Below are positions 6,938 to 14,678 of a stretch of DNA of 64,000 nt, piece after piece. How positions within the stretch are numbered: position 1 is the first letter of the stretch; the number at the start of each line of letters is the position of its first letter. The position numbers and the translations under genes are program-made. The stretch is taken from contig NZ_QCZH01000005.1 in the NCBI RefSeq assembly GCF_003097655.1, positions 151,951-215,950 of the forward strand, given 5' to 3'. Under the pieces are notes generated by a model. That model ran no database searches. It was not told the DNA's origin and saw only the letters and a list, made by a program, of their open reading frames with translations. The DNA is from Flavobacterium laiguense. GTDB lineage: Bacteria > Bacteroidota > Bacteroidia > Flavobacteriales > Flavobacteriaceae.

Positions 6938-7525
6938 TTGAAGCCAACTCTAAAAAGATTTTTTGATGTTGTATTTTCTCTACTAATGCTAGTTTTGTTC
7001 TTCTGGATCATACTCATCGTTTGGTTTATGGCTGTTATTGACACCCGTACCAATGGGATTTTTACCCAGGAACGCATTGGACAATATGAGAAACGATTCA
7101 GGATTTATAAATTACGGACCATTCAAAGGATTCATGACTCAGGTGAATTCGAAATATCAAGAATAGGGCGAACCCTTCGGAACCTTAAATTAGACGAGTT
7201 GCCTCAGTTGTTTAATGTTTTGAAAGGAGAGATGAGCATTGTAGGGGCAAGACCTGATATTGCAGGATATTATGATTTGTTGGAGGGAGAGAATCGAAAA
7301 GTTCTGGAGTTAAAACCTGGGATAACCAGTTTGGCGTCTTTAAAATATTATAATGAAGACAAATTGTTAAAAAGGCAAGACTCGCCTTTAGTATACAATG
7401 ATCGTGTGATTTTCCCGGATAAGGTGCAACTGAATTTAGAGTATTATTACCATCAAAGTTTCTGCGGAGATTTAAAGATTATTTTTAAAACTATTGGTTT
7501 TCTATTTTTTAAAAGACCTGTTTGA
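6938..7525 (+). CDS. short sugar-phosphate transferase (bacterial sugar transferase, WecP/PglC-like catalytic unit)
   Basis: About 195 residues. One N-terminal membrane helix (FFDVVFSLLMLVLFFWIILIVWF) precedes the polyisoprenyl-phosphate hexose-1-phosphate transferase domain: QERIGQYEKRFRIYKLRT, LRNLKLDELPQLFNVLKGEMSIVGARPD. It would load the first sugar phosphate onto undecaprenyl phosphate at the inner membrane. No ATG is available; TTG 6938 is the most domain-compatible start. The frame stays open upstream through repeat sequence (alternative GTG 6866) and into rfbA. A second, longer initiating enzyme is at 40794. Confidence 0.82.
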   Translation: MKPTLKRFFDVVFSLLMLVLFFWIILIVWFMAVIDTRTNGIFTQERIGQYEKRFRIYKLRTIQRIHDSGEFEISRIGRTLRNLKLDELPQLFNVLKGEMSIVGARPDIAGYYDLLEGENRKVLELKPGITSLASLKYYNEDKLLKRQDSPLVYNDRVIFPDKVQLNLEYYYHQSFCGDLKIIFKTIGFLFFKRPV

Positions 7526-7596
7526 TGAGTAATTTTTTTTGTTTAAAATTAGGTAATCCGACATCAACTGTAGTCTTAAAGCGGGAGAAAAAATTT

Positions 7597-7748
7597 AGCC
7601 ACAAATTTAAAGAAAGTGGTTTGGACTTTGACACCCGAGTGAAACGAACGGATGAAGTAAAGAATTGCTAACTGGGACAATCCTTCTCAATGGAACGCGG
7701 ATGATACGGATTGGCTAAAGCCAAGACGCAGAAAAAAACGGATTTTGA
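7597..7748 (+). repeat. long dispersed repeat, left member of an inverted pair
   Basis: Runs from gccacaaatttaaagaaagtg to aagacgcagaaaaaaacgga. Its reverse complement matches 42327-42448 closely, apart from about 27 extra bases here (around 7634-7660). The shared core includes acggattggctaaagccaag. Non-coding. Confidence 0.8.
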
Positions 7749-7995
7749 AATGAGTTAGACAGAATTATGCAAATTATTTTTAATTCAAAAGGATAATTCT
7801 TGGCGATAAAAATAAAGCCCATACAATTCCTGATAGAACAATTAGTATAATAACTTTGAAAGAAAAAGGATGGTTTGTTGCATTATAAAATGGGAATTTA
7901 TTTTAAAACCGTTTTTCACTACTTTTTATTAAAATAATTTGCCTGTAAATTTTAATTCTACTTTGTTAATTGAATTCTACATAGATTTTAATTTG

Positions 7996-8003
7996 TATTT
8001 TTG
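7996..8003 (+). promoter_or_regulatory. candidate -7 element TATTTTTG for the 8047 gene
   Basis: Exact TAnnTTTG match 43 nt upstream of ATG 8047. The nearest TTG (7970-7972) gives a 23-nt spacer, longer than the usual 19, so the upstream half is weak. Confidence 0.5.
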
Positions 8004-8046
8004 CCGTTTCGACTTAATTTTATTGAAAAAGTAAACCTTATAAAAC

Positions 8047-9996
8047 ATGGATAACGACTCCTTTATTTCTGGATTTTTTTCAAGAGCCAATTTGAAATTA
8101 AGCATTCATAATTTAAGCTATCTTCCGAGATGGATTATTGTTATGATTGATTTTTCGGTCTTGATAGTCTCCTTTTTTTTTACGCTTCTTATCTTTAGGG
8201 GAACAGGTTTAAAATACATCATTACCCCTCACGATGTGTTATTCGTATTTTCTTTTTTTAGTGTAAATATTTTCTTTTTTTGGTTGTTTAGAACGTATTC
8301 GGGAATTATAAGGCATTCTTCTTATATCGATGCAGTCAAACTTTTGTTTTCCCAAATGTCGGTTTTGATTGTATTTCTCTTTTTTAATTTTGCGTACGAG
8401 CTATTGTATGATGAAAGAGCTTTTTTGACCACAGCCCTTTTTATAAATGTTGTGCTTTCTTTCTGTGGATTGTTTTTGTATCGCGTAGTAGTGAAGCAAA
8501 CATTCGAGCTTTATTTCTCTGAAAAGAGCTCCACTAAATTGATACGAGCCATAATTTACGGGACGGATGCCAATGCGATATCGGTAGCCAATGCCTTAAA
8601 ATTTGAGACACCCAGTCGGTTTAAAATTGTTGGATTTGTTGACAGGAACAATCAAAATGCGTCCAAAAGGATGTTGGATTTACCCATACTGGTTCAAAAG
8701 AAAAAATTGCCTTCCCTAATGCGTACTGTAGGTGCCGAGGCCGTCATTATAGCGGATAAGAGTTTAGGAAAAGAAGAACAATTGATCATTGTGGATCAAT
8801 GTTTGGAGTTTAACTACAGAGTCTATACGGTTCCTTTGATTACCGACTGGGAAAACCAGAAGGAGATTTCCCAAAAGGTAAAGAACATTCAAATTGAAGA
8901 TTTACTGGAAAGGAAACCGATTGTTTTAGACAACAAATCGATTTCTAAACAATTAAAGGATAGAACGGTTCTAATATCGGGTGCAGCAGGGTCTATAGGA
9001 AGCGAGATTGTGAGGCAGGTATTGAGTTTTAATCCAAAAAAAGTGATCATTCTGGATCAAGCCGAAACGCCTTTGCATCATTTGAGCCTTGAACTGGAAA
9101 AAAACAACTATACTGCCAAAATTCACAATGTCATTGCCGATGTTAGGAATTTTGAGGCCATGTCTAAAGTGTTTAAATTGTACAAACCTCAGGTTGTTTT
9201 TCATGCAGCGGCTTATAAACATGTCCCCTTGATGGAGGAAAATCCATCGCAGGCCATTTTGACCAATATTGAAGGAACAAAAAATCTAGCCGATTTAGCC
9301 TGTGAATACAATGTGAAGAAATTTGTGATGGTCTCTACAGACAAAGCGGTAAATCCGAGCAATGTAATGGGAGCCAGCAAAAGAATAGCCGAGAAATATG
9401 TGCAGTCTTTGCAAATTAAAAACTCAAAGGAGGACAAAGCAAATGCCACAAAATTTATCACTACCCGTTTTGGAAATGTTTTAGGATCTAATGGATCGGT
9501 GGTGCCTTTGTTTACCAAGCAAATTGCCGCAGGTGGGCCTGTTACCATTACCCATCCTGATATTATTCGCTATTTCATGACCATTCCAGAAGCCTGTCAG
9601 TTGGTTCTAGAAGCTGGTGCTATGGGGAATGGAGGAGAGATTTATATTTTTGATATGGGTAAACCGGTTAAGATTATTGATTTGGCCAAAAAGATGATTA
9701 AATTGGCTGGCTTTATTCCGGATAAAGATATTAAGATTGAAATTGTTGGTTTGCGTCCTGGAGAAAAGTTGTATGAAGAGTTACTGAATGATACTTCAAA
9801 AACGATTCCAACGCATCATGAAAAAATAATGATTGCAGAAGAAATTCAAGATGAATATGAAAAATTACATAGCGAAATAAATGAATTGATAGGAATTGCC
9901 AATTTCTTTAGCAATGATGATATAGTCGCAAAAATGAAAACAATTGTTCCGGAGTTTATAAGTATGAATTCTACTTTTGAAGTTTTGGATAAATAA
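8047..9996 (+). CDS. membrane-bound NDP-sugar 4,6-dehydratase/epimerase (FlaA1/CapD/WbpM-like)
   Basis: A 649-residue protein. Four membrane helices lie in residues about 20-135, followed by a CoA-binding-like Rossmann domain (IRAIIYGTDANAIS...) and a second Rossmann SDR domain from about 310 (VLISGAAGSIGSEIVRQV). The SDR active site STDKAVNPSNVMGASKR has the Met-X3-Lys arrangement seen in large WbpM/PglF-type dehydratases. Predicted to convert UDP-GlcNAc to a 4-keto-6-deoxy sugar at the inner membrane (family inference). It has its own -7 box and a strong terminator, so it is transcribed separately from the cluster that follows. Confidence 0.9.
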   Translation: MDNDSFISGFFSRANLKLSIHNLSYLPRWIIVMIDFSVLIVSFFFTLLIFRGTGLKYIITPHDVLFVFSFFSVNIFFFWLFRTYSGIIRHSSYIDAVKLLFSQMSVLIVFLFFNFAYELLYDERAFLTTALFINVVLSFCGLFLYRVVVKQTFELYFSEKSSTKLIRAIIYGTDANAISVANALKFETPSRFKIVGFVDRNNQNASKRMLDLPILVQKKKLPSLMRTVGAEAVIIADKSLGKEEQLIIVDQCLEFNYRVYTVPLITDWENQKEISQKVKNIQIEDLLERKPIVLDNKSISKQLKDRTVLISGAAGSIGSEIVRQVLSFNPKKVIILDQAETPLHHLSLELEKNNYTAKIHNVIADVRNFEAMSKVFKLYKPQVVFHAAAYKHVPLMEENPSQAILTNIEGTKNLADLACEYNVKKFVMVSTDKAVNPSNVMGASKRIAEKYVQSLQIKNSKEDKANATKFITTRFGNVLGSNGSVVPLFTKQIAAGGPVTITHPDIIRYFMTIPEACQLVLEAGAMGNGGEIYIFDMGKPVKIIDLAKKMIKLAGFIPDKDIKIEIVGLRPGEKLYEELLNDTSKTIPTHHEKIMIAEEIQDEYEKLHSEINELIGIANFFSNDDIVAKMKTIVPEFISMNSTFEVLDK

Positions 9997-10017
9997 CAAT
10001 AATCGAAATAATTTATT

Positions 10018-10055
10018 AAAAGGTTTACAATTTTTTTTGTAAACCTTTTTTTTTG
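10018..10055 (+). terminator. intrinsic terminator after the 8047 gene
   Basis: Perfect 13-bp inverted repeat aaaaggtttacaa / ttgtaaacctttt with a 6-T loop, followed by a T-run, 21 bases after the stop. Confidence 0.85.
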
Positions 10056-10254
10056 TTCAAGACTTTTTTTTGAAATTGTTAAACCCAGAATCCGCATTAG
10101 AATAATAGCGCTTTGCTTTGGAATCTATAAATTGCCCACAGAAGTCACGGATTCTGCTGATTCTCACAGATCTTCATTTTTTATAAGCACATTTAAATCG
10201 GCTATAAAAAATCCGTGTAGATCCGTTTGATCGGTAAAATCGGTGGGCTATTGC

Positions 10255-10380
10255 GGGAATCTAGATTAAAATGAAATATTTGCGTTTAGAACAAAAAAAC
10301 ACACCCCCCGCCCCCTCTCAAGAGGGGAATTCGATCCTGCCAGCATTTAACTTTAGTTGTTTTTTAAGTAAATAACTCGA
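10255..10380 (-). mobile_element. one-ended copy of the 4274 MITE-like element
   Basis: Reverse complement aligns with 4274-4391. The terminal repeat tcgagttatttacttaaa (10363-10380) differs by one base from the left TIR at 4274. The same caactaaag, CCCCTCT...AGAGGGG palindrome, ggggtgtgttttttt and gcaaatatt words follow in order. The other end is missing, so this copy is truncated. Confidence 0.65.
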
Positions 10381-10506
10381 TTAATTTATTTGAATTTTAA
10401 AGAATAAGTGCAATTGCTTCTCCAGATCGCTGTCGCCCAAGTAGTGGCCAACTTTTTTCGTATAATTTATCGGCATCCAAACAGTTGAGGGTAGCCCACC
10501 GTTATT
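10381..10506 (-). pseudogene. minus-strand 41-codon remnant of an unidentified protein C-terminus
   Basis: Reading leftward, the frame runs from just after two stops to TAA at 10381-10383 and encodes GLPSTVWMPINYTKKVGHYL... then GDSDLEKQLHLFF, a natural-looking C-terminus. There is no start codon with room for a domain. It abuts the TIR of the truncated MITE copy. Probably the stump of a gene removed when this junction formed. Family not recognised. Confidence 0.3.
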
Positions 10507-10633
10507 TTATTAAACTCCCCGAACTGACGAGCAATCTTTTTAATTATTTTAAAGTCATAAAATAAATATGTTGTATATTTAAGGAATTAAAAGTTTCCTT
10601 TACTATCTTAATTTCAGCCTTTAGACTAAAATT

Positions 10634-11503
10634 ATGAATACAACGAATACTTCAAATACTCCTTGGTTGTTTGAGATAACACCGAAAAATAAATTTTTGT
10701 CACTTCATCTAAAAGAAGTATGGCAATATCGTGATTTACTCTTTCTTTTTGTAAAAAGAGACATTGTTACGGTTTATAAACAAACGGTACTGGGGCCATT
10801 GTGGTATCTGATTCAGCCGTTGTTTACGGCTGTTACTTTTACCATCATTTTTAATAATCTGGCAGGAATAGCTACAGGGACGGTACCTCCGTTTTTATTC
10901 AATCTGGCAGGAATTACCGTTTGGAATTATTTTACGGCCTGTCTCAATGGAACCTCGGATACGTTTAGGAACAATGCGAGTATTTTCGGGAAGGTCTATT
11001 TTCCCAGAGTCATAGTGCCCATTTCGATAGTGATCTCCAATTTATTGAAGTTTGGAATTCAATGTGGCATATTTATCGTTTTTTATCTTTTTTATTATTT
11101 TCAGGGGGCGGCAATTGGTTTGAATCCTTCGATAGTATTTTTTCCTTTACTTATCTTATTTATGGGTATCTTAGGGTTAGGATTTGGAATGCTGATCTCC
11201 TCATTGGTTACAAAATATAGGGATTTTAATCATTTGATAGGCTTTGGTGTGCAGTTGCTGATGTATCTCTCGGCGGTGATGTATCCGATGGCTTTGCTTA
11301 AAGAAAAACTCCCGTCTTATGGTTGGTTGGTGCAATACAACCCGCTGGCGTATGTTATAGAAACCACCCGATATATGTTGCTTAGTGTTGGGCAAATATC
11401 TCTTTTGGGACTTGGATACACTTTTTTGGTAACGGTACTAGTTTTTTTTGTGGGGCTCTTAATTTTTAATAAGACGGAGAAGAGTTTTATTGATACGGTT
11501 TAG
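10634..11503 (+). CDS. wzm: ABC-2 type polysaccharide export permease (Wzm)
   Basis: A 289-residue inner-membrane protein with six predicted helices and the family N-terminus KEVWQYRDLLFLFVKRDIVTVYKQTVLGPLWYLIQP. It is the transmembrane half of the ABC exporter that moves lipid-linked O-antigen or capsule across the inner membrane; the ATPase half is wzt at 12076. The two are normally adjacent, but here a four-helix-bundle gene plus repeats (11504-12075) has been placed between them. Confidence 0.93.
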   Translation: MNTTNTSNTPWLFEITPKNKFLSLHLKEVWQYRDLLFLFVKRDIVTVYKQTVLGPLWYLIQPLFTAVTFTIIFNNLAGIATGTVPPFLFNLAGITVWNYFTACLNGTSDTFRNNASIFGKVYFPRVIVPISIVISNLLKFGIQCGIFIVFYLFYYFQGAAIGLNPSIVFFPLLILFMGILGLGFGMLISSLVTKYRDFNHLIGFGVQLLMYLSAVMYPMALLKEKLPSYGWLVQYNPLAYVIETTRYMLLSVGQISLLGLGYTFLVTVLVFFVGLLIFNKTEKSFIDTV

Positions 11504-11565
11504 TCAGTTATGAGTTATGGGTTATGGGTTATGGGATTTGTGATGTGAGTTATAGGTTTTGAGTT
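11504..11565 (+). repeat. gggttatgggttatggg spacer repeat, left of the four-helix-bundle gene
   Basis: Degenerate gttatgag/gttatggg units directly after the wzm stop. The 17-mer gggttatgggttatggg (11519-11535) recurs exactly at 11990-12006 on the other side of the small gene. Confidence 0.75.
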
Positions 11566-11597
11566 TTAGTTATAAAATAATAAAAGTTGAAATTGTT

Positions 11598-11972
11598 ATG
11601 AGTGATTTTAAAAGTTATAAAGATTTAGATATTTACACAATAAGTATGGATTTGTTTTTAGCATTGCATCCAAAAACTTTAAAACTCCCTAAATATGAAT
11701 TGTATGAGTTGGGAAGTCAGCTTAGGCGTTCTTCGGATAGTGTTGTTTCTAATATTGTAGAAGGATATGGACGAAGAAAATATAAAGCAGATTTTATTCG
11801 GTTTTTGGTTTTTTCTCATTCTAGTTGTTTAGAAACCATTAGCCATATTTATAAATTAACCGTATTATACCCAGATTTTAAAGCCGATTTTGAGCCTTTT
11901 ATTCAGGCTCATGAGAATTTAGGAGGTAAGATTTTTAATTTTATGAGTTATGTAGAAAAGAATTGGAAATAG
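11598..11972 (+). CDS. four-helix-bundle protein (23S rRNA intervening-sequence / S23 family)
   Basis: A 124-residue protein with the family hallmarks YKDLDIYTISMDL, ELYELGSQLRRSSDSVVSNIVEGYGRR and a helical tail. Homologues are encoded in 23S rRNA intervening sequences and as scattered singletons; their function is not established, although a pentameric helical fold is known. ATG 11598 is chosen over an in-frame TTG at 11559, which lies in repeat sequence. The gene splits wzm from wzt and is flanked by matching direct repeats, so it looks like a late insertion in the exporter operon. Confidence 0.88.
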   Translation: MSDFKSYKDLDIYTISMDLFLALHPKTLKLPKYELYELGSQLRRSSDSVVSNIVEGYGRRKYKADFIRFLVFSHSSCLETISHIYKLTVLYPDFKADFEPFIQAHENLGGKIFNFMSYVEKNWK

Positions 11973-12070
11973 ATATAGTTTTGAGATTTGGGTTATGGGT
12001 TATGGGTTTGAATGATAGGTGTTAAACCGTAACTCACACACCTCAGAACCCAAACCCCACAACTCACAAT
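11973..12070 (+). repeat. spacer repeat right of the four-helix-bundle gene, with internal inversion
   Basis: First half is gttatgggttatgggttt on the + strand. Second half (12028-12070) has the complementary vocabulary cgtaactcac, cctcagaacccaaacccc, aactcac. The two halves are roughly inverted, so the transcript could fold here between wzm and wzt. Confidence 0.65.
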
Positions 12071-12075
12071 AAAAA

Positions 12076-13299
12076 ATGAAAGACATTATATTAAAAGTCG
12101 AAAACATCTCGAAACAATACCGCTTAGGTCAAGTAGGTACCGGGACATTGAGTCATGACTTGAACCGCTGGTGGCATCAAATTTGGGGGAAGGAAGATCC
12201 GTATTTGAGAATAGGCGAAACAAATGATCGCAGTACCAAAGGGACAAGTGATTATGTGTGGGCGTTACAAGACATAAATTTTGAAGTGGAACGTGGTGAG
12301 GTTTTGGGAATTATTGGTAAGAACGGAGCAGGAAAATCGACTTTGTTGAAAATATTGTCCAAGGTTACGGCCCCCACTACCGGAAGCATAAAATCACGGG
12401 GACGAATTGCTTCCCTGCTTGAAGTGGGAACCGGATTCAACCCAGAGCTGACCGGTAAAGAAAATATTTTCTTGAATGGGGCGATTCTAGGAATGACCAA
12501 AAAAGAAATTACTGCCAAGCTCGACGAGATTATAGATTTCTCAGGATGTGAACGTTATATAGACACACCCGTAAAACGATACAGTAGCGGTATGACGGTG
12601 CGTTTGGCCTTTGCTGTTGCAGCCTTTCTTGAGCCAGAGATATTGGTTATTGATGAGGTGCTGGCCGTGGGCGATGCCGAGTTTCAGAAAAAAGCCATTG
12701 GCAAAATGCAGGATATTTCTAAAGGTGAAGGGCGGACGGTGTTGTTTGTGAGTCATAATATGGCGGCGGTGAAGAGTTTATGTACTAGGGGGATTGTTTT
12801 GGAGAATGGGAAGGTGGCATTGAATTCTGATATAAGTGAAGTAATAAGTTTTTATCAAAATATGAATTCTAGCATAAATTTTTATAAAACTGAATTCGTA
12901 CAAAAAGATATTTATATTGAAAAGGTAGAGTTTGAAAGAGGAATTTCAGCATTCTACTCAGAAGAGGATATTCAGGTTAATTTTGTTTTGAGATATAATG
13001 TGGAATTTGAAAAAAATAAATTTTTGATGGTGAGAATTTTTGATGATTTAGATCAGGCATTATTTAGTTCGGAAATTGAATTGAAAAGAGACAAAAGTCT
13101 GTATAATTTGGTAATACCTAAATTTACTTTAGTAAAGGGGTTTTATAAATTGAATTGTATAGTTTATCATCCAGCAATAACACAGTATGATGTCATTGAT
13201 TCATGTTGTAATTTTTCTATAATTAATAATAGACCTGATTTTTCTCATCTAGAGACATTTGATATTGGGAAGGTATATAGTCAAACAAAATGGATATGA
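12076..13299 (+). CDS. wzt: ABC polysaccharide exporter ATPase with C-terminal specificity domain (Wzt)
   Basis: A 407-residue protein. The ATPase domain (about 1-245) has Walker A GKNGAGKST (82-90), signature YSSGM (169-173), Walker B ILVIDEV (189-195) and switch histidine H227. Residues about 260-407 form a beta-rich Wzt-C-like domain, which in characterised systems recognises the glycan to be exported. Base composition changes abruptly near 12830: GC-containing NBD codons give way to very AT-rich codons continuing into the next genes. I infer a recombination joint at the domain boundary that swapped the specificity domain together with the downstream glycan genes. Confidence 0.92.
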   Translation: MKDIILKVENISKQYRLGQVGTGTLSHDLNRWWHQIWGKEDPYLRIGETNDRSTKGTSDYVWALQDINFEVERGEVLGIIGKNGAGKSTLLKILSKVTAPTTGSIKSRGRIASLLEVGTGFNPELTGKENIFLNGAILGMTKKEITAKLDEIIDFSGCERYIDTPVKRYSSGMTVRLAFAVAAFLEPEILVIDEVLAVGDAEFQKKAIGKMQDISKGEGRTVLFVSHNMAAVKSLCTRGIVLENGKVALNSDISEVISFYQNMNSSINFYKTEFVQKDIYIEKVEFERGISAFYSEEDIQVNFVLRYNVEFEKNKFLMVRIFDDLDQALFSSEIELKRDKSLYNLVIPKFTLVKGFYKLNCIVYHPAITQYDVIDSCCNFSIINNRPDFSHLETFDIGKVYSQTKWI

Positions 13300-13910
13300 T
13301 TAAAAAAATAGTTAAAAAGTTAAAAGTGAAATTTTTTTCAAAACCACAAAAGATTATAACCTATTTTTTTACAAAAGATTTTTTTTTGGGTAAAAAATAT
13401 TTAATAGGAGATTTTACTTACGGTTGTCCGAATGTGATTTTTGAAAATAATGATGCTAATTTATGTATTGGGAAGTTTTGCTCAATAGCGGAACATGTCA
13501 CTATTTTTTTGGGAGGAAATCATCGAACAGATTGGGTTAGTACATACCCATTTAATGTTCTAAATGATTATTTTCCAGACGCTTCTAGTATAAAAGGACA
13601 TCCCGCAACTAAAGGTGATGTAGTTATAGGTAACGATGTTTGGATAGGAAGAGGAGCGGTAATCATGTCCGGGGTGAAAATTGGTAATGGTGCTGTAGTA
13701 GCAGCTTATGCATTAGTGACAAATGATATTGGTGATTATGAAATTTGGGGAGGGAATCCTGCAAAACTACTTAAAAAAAGATTTGATGAAGAAACAATTT
13801 CAAAGCTTCAAAAGTTAAAATGGTGGGATTGGGAAATTAAAGAAATAATTGAAAATGTTGAACATTTATGTTCAAATAATATTGATAATCTTAAGTCATT
13901 TGAAATATGA
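13290..13910 (+). CDS. CatB-like hexapeptide O-acetyltransferase
   Basis: A 206-residue left-handed beta-helix acyltransferase. It carries the xenobiotic-acetyltransferase-type segment FLGGNHRTDWVSTYPF with the presumed catalytic histidine, then hexapeptide repeats (VVIGNDVWIGRGAVIMSGVKIGNGAVVAAYALV). Such enzymes acetylate sugars or sugar nucleotides using acetyl-CoA in the cytoplasm. It overlaps the end of wzt by 10 bases and the next gene by 4, so all three are translationally linked. AT-rich like the wzt tail. The acceptor cannot be told from sequence. Confidence 0.85.
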   Translation: MDMIKKIVKKLKVKFFSKPQKIITYFFTKDFFLGKKYLIGDFTYGCPNVIFENNDANLCIGKFCSIAEHVTIFLGGNHRTDWVSTYPFNVLNDYFPDASSIKGHPATKGDVVIGNDVWIGRGAVIMSGVKIGNGAVVAAYALVTNDIGDYEIWGGNPAKLLKKRFDEETISKLQKLKWWDWEIKEIIENVEHLCSNNIDNLKSFEI

Positions 13911-14671
13911 GAAGTCTGTATGAAAAAATTAAATTCAGATATGATTTGGGAAACAGCTTGTTGAATGATCCTTTTTATAAAGATGGAGTTCAAAAAAGTT
14001 TTTTAGAAATTAATAAGTTTCCATTAAGATTTGAGGTTATTAATTATATTTTAAAATTTCTTGATAAAGAAACAAACTATTTAGAAATAGGAGTTCGTTA
14101 TCCTGAGGCAAATTTTGATAAGATTATTTCTGAAAATAAATATAGTGTTGATCCAGGGAGTGAAAATGTTCTGAATCCTGTAGATTTTAAAGTCACAAGT
14201 GATGATTTTTTTAACCAATTAAGAACGGGAATTATATTGAAAGAAGGAATTAAATTTGATGTCATTTTTATAGATGGATTGCACTTAGCAGATCAAGTCG
14301 AAAGGGATGTAATTAATTCATTAGAGTTTTTAAATGAGGACGGTTTTATAGTGCTTCATGATTGTAATCCACCAACAGCTTTTCATGCCAGTGAAAATTA
14401 TTTTTATCGGATGTCTCCTTCAGGAGGTAACTGGAATGGAACCACTTGGAAGGCATTCTTTAAATTTAGACAGTTAAATGGTTTGTTTTCTTGTTGTGTA
14501 GATTCAGATTGGGGGATTGGAATTATTTCAAAAAGACTAAATTTAGGAACACCTTCACAAGTCAAAAATCCTTATTTTGAATATAATTTGTTCGATGAAA
14601 ATAGAAAGGAAAGTTTAAACTTGATTTCGTATGAAGAATTTAAGACAAAATTGAATACATTCAAAAATTAA
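13907..14671 (+). CDS. class I SAM-dependent methyltransferase (Methyltransf_24-like)
   Basis: A 254-residue protein with a Rossmann-like core: NYLEIGVRYPEANF (motif I region), then FDVIFIDGLHLADQVERDVINSLEFLNEDGFIVLHDCNP, typical of class I methyltransferases of glycan clusters. Predicted to methylate a sugar of the O-antigen or capsule. ATGA-type overlap with the preceding acetyltransferase. Motif I is less glycine-rich than usual (EIGVRY instead of EIG-x-GxG), so activity is likely but not certain. Confidence 0.7.
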   Translation: MRSLYEKIKFRYDLGNSLLNDPFYKDGVQKSFLEINKFPLRFEVINYILKFLDKETNYLEIGVRYPEANFDKIISENKYSVDPGSENVLNPVDFKVTSDDFFNQLRTGIILKEGIKFDVIFIDGLHLADQVERDVINSLEFLNEDGFIVLHDCNPPTAFHASENYFYRMSPSGGNWNGTTWKAFFKFRQLNGLFSCCVDSDWGIGIISKRLNLGTPSQVKNPYFEYNLFDENRKESLNLISYEEFKTKLNTFKN

Positions 14672-14678
14672 AACTAAA

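Larger units (their letters stand above)
7526..8046 (+). other. gene-free spacer upstream of the glycan locus
   Basis: About 520 bases. It contains the long inverted-repeat partner at 7597-7748, a stretch at 7774-7889 with a short open frame (ILGDKNKAHTIPDRT...) that could be a gene remnant but is unrecognised, and the promoter region of the 8047 gene. Confidence 0.6.
10056..10633 (+). other. gene-free spacer before wzm
   Basis: About 580 bases with repeat relics. At 10135-10260 are acggattctgctgattctcac and aaaatccgtgtagatccg words, related to those at 42240-42300. At 10255-10380 is the one-ended MITE copy, and at 10381-10506 a minus-strand coding-like fragment. The last about 120 bases are AT-rich and should contain the wzm promoter, but no clean TTG-N19-TAnnTTTG is seen. 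Confidence 0.6.

Noticed and set aside
7774..7889. Short open frame ILGDKNKAHTIPDRT... as a gene
   Set aside because: About 30 codons, no start, no recognisable family; mentioned only as a possible remnant in the spacer.
8047..9996. Legionaminic or pseudaminic acid pathway using the 4,6-dehydratase with neuABC
   Set aside because: No PLP aminotransferase or matching N-acetyltransferase is present in the window, so Neu5Ac is the simpler reading; not excluded if those genes lie elsewhere.
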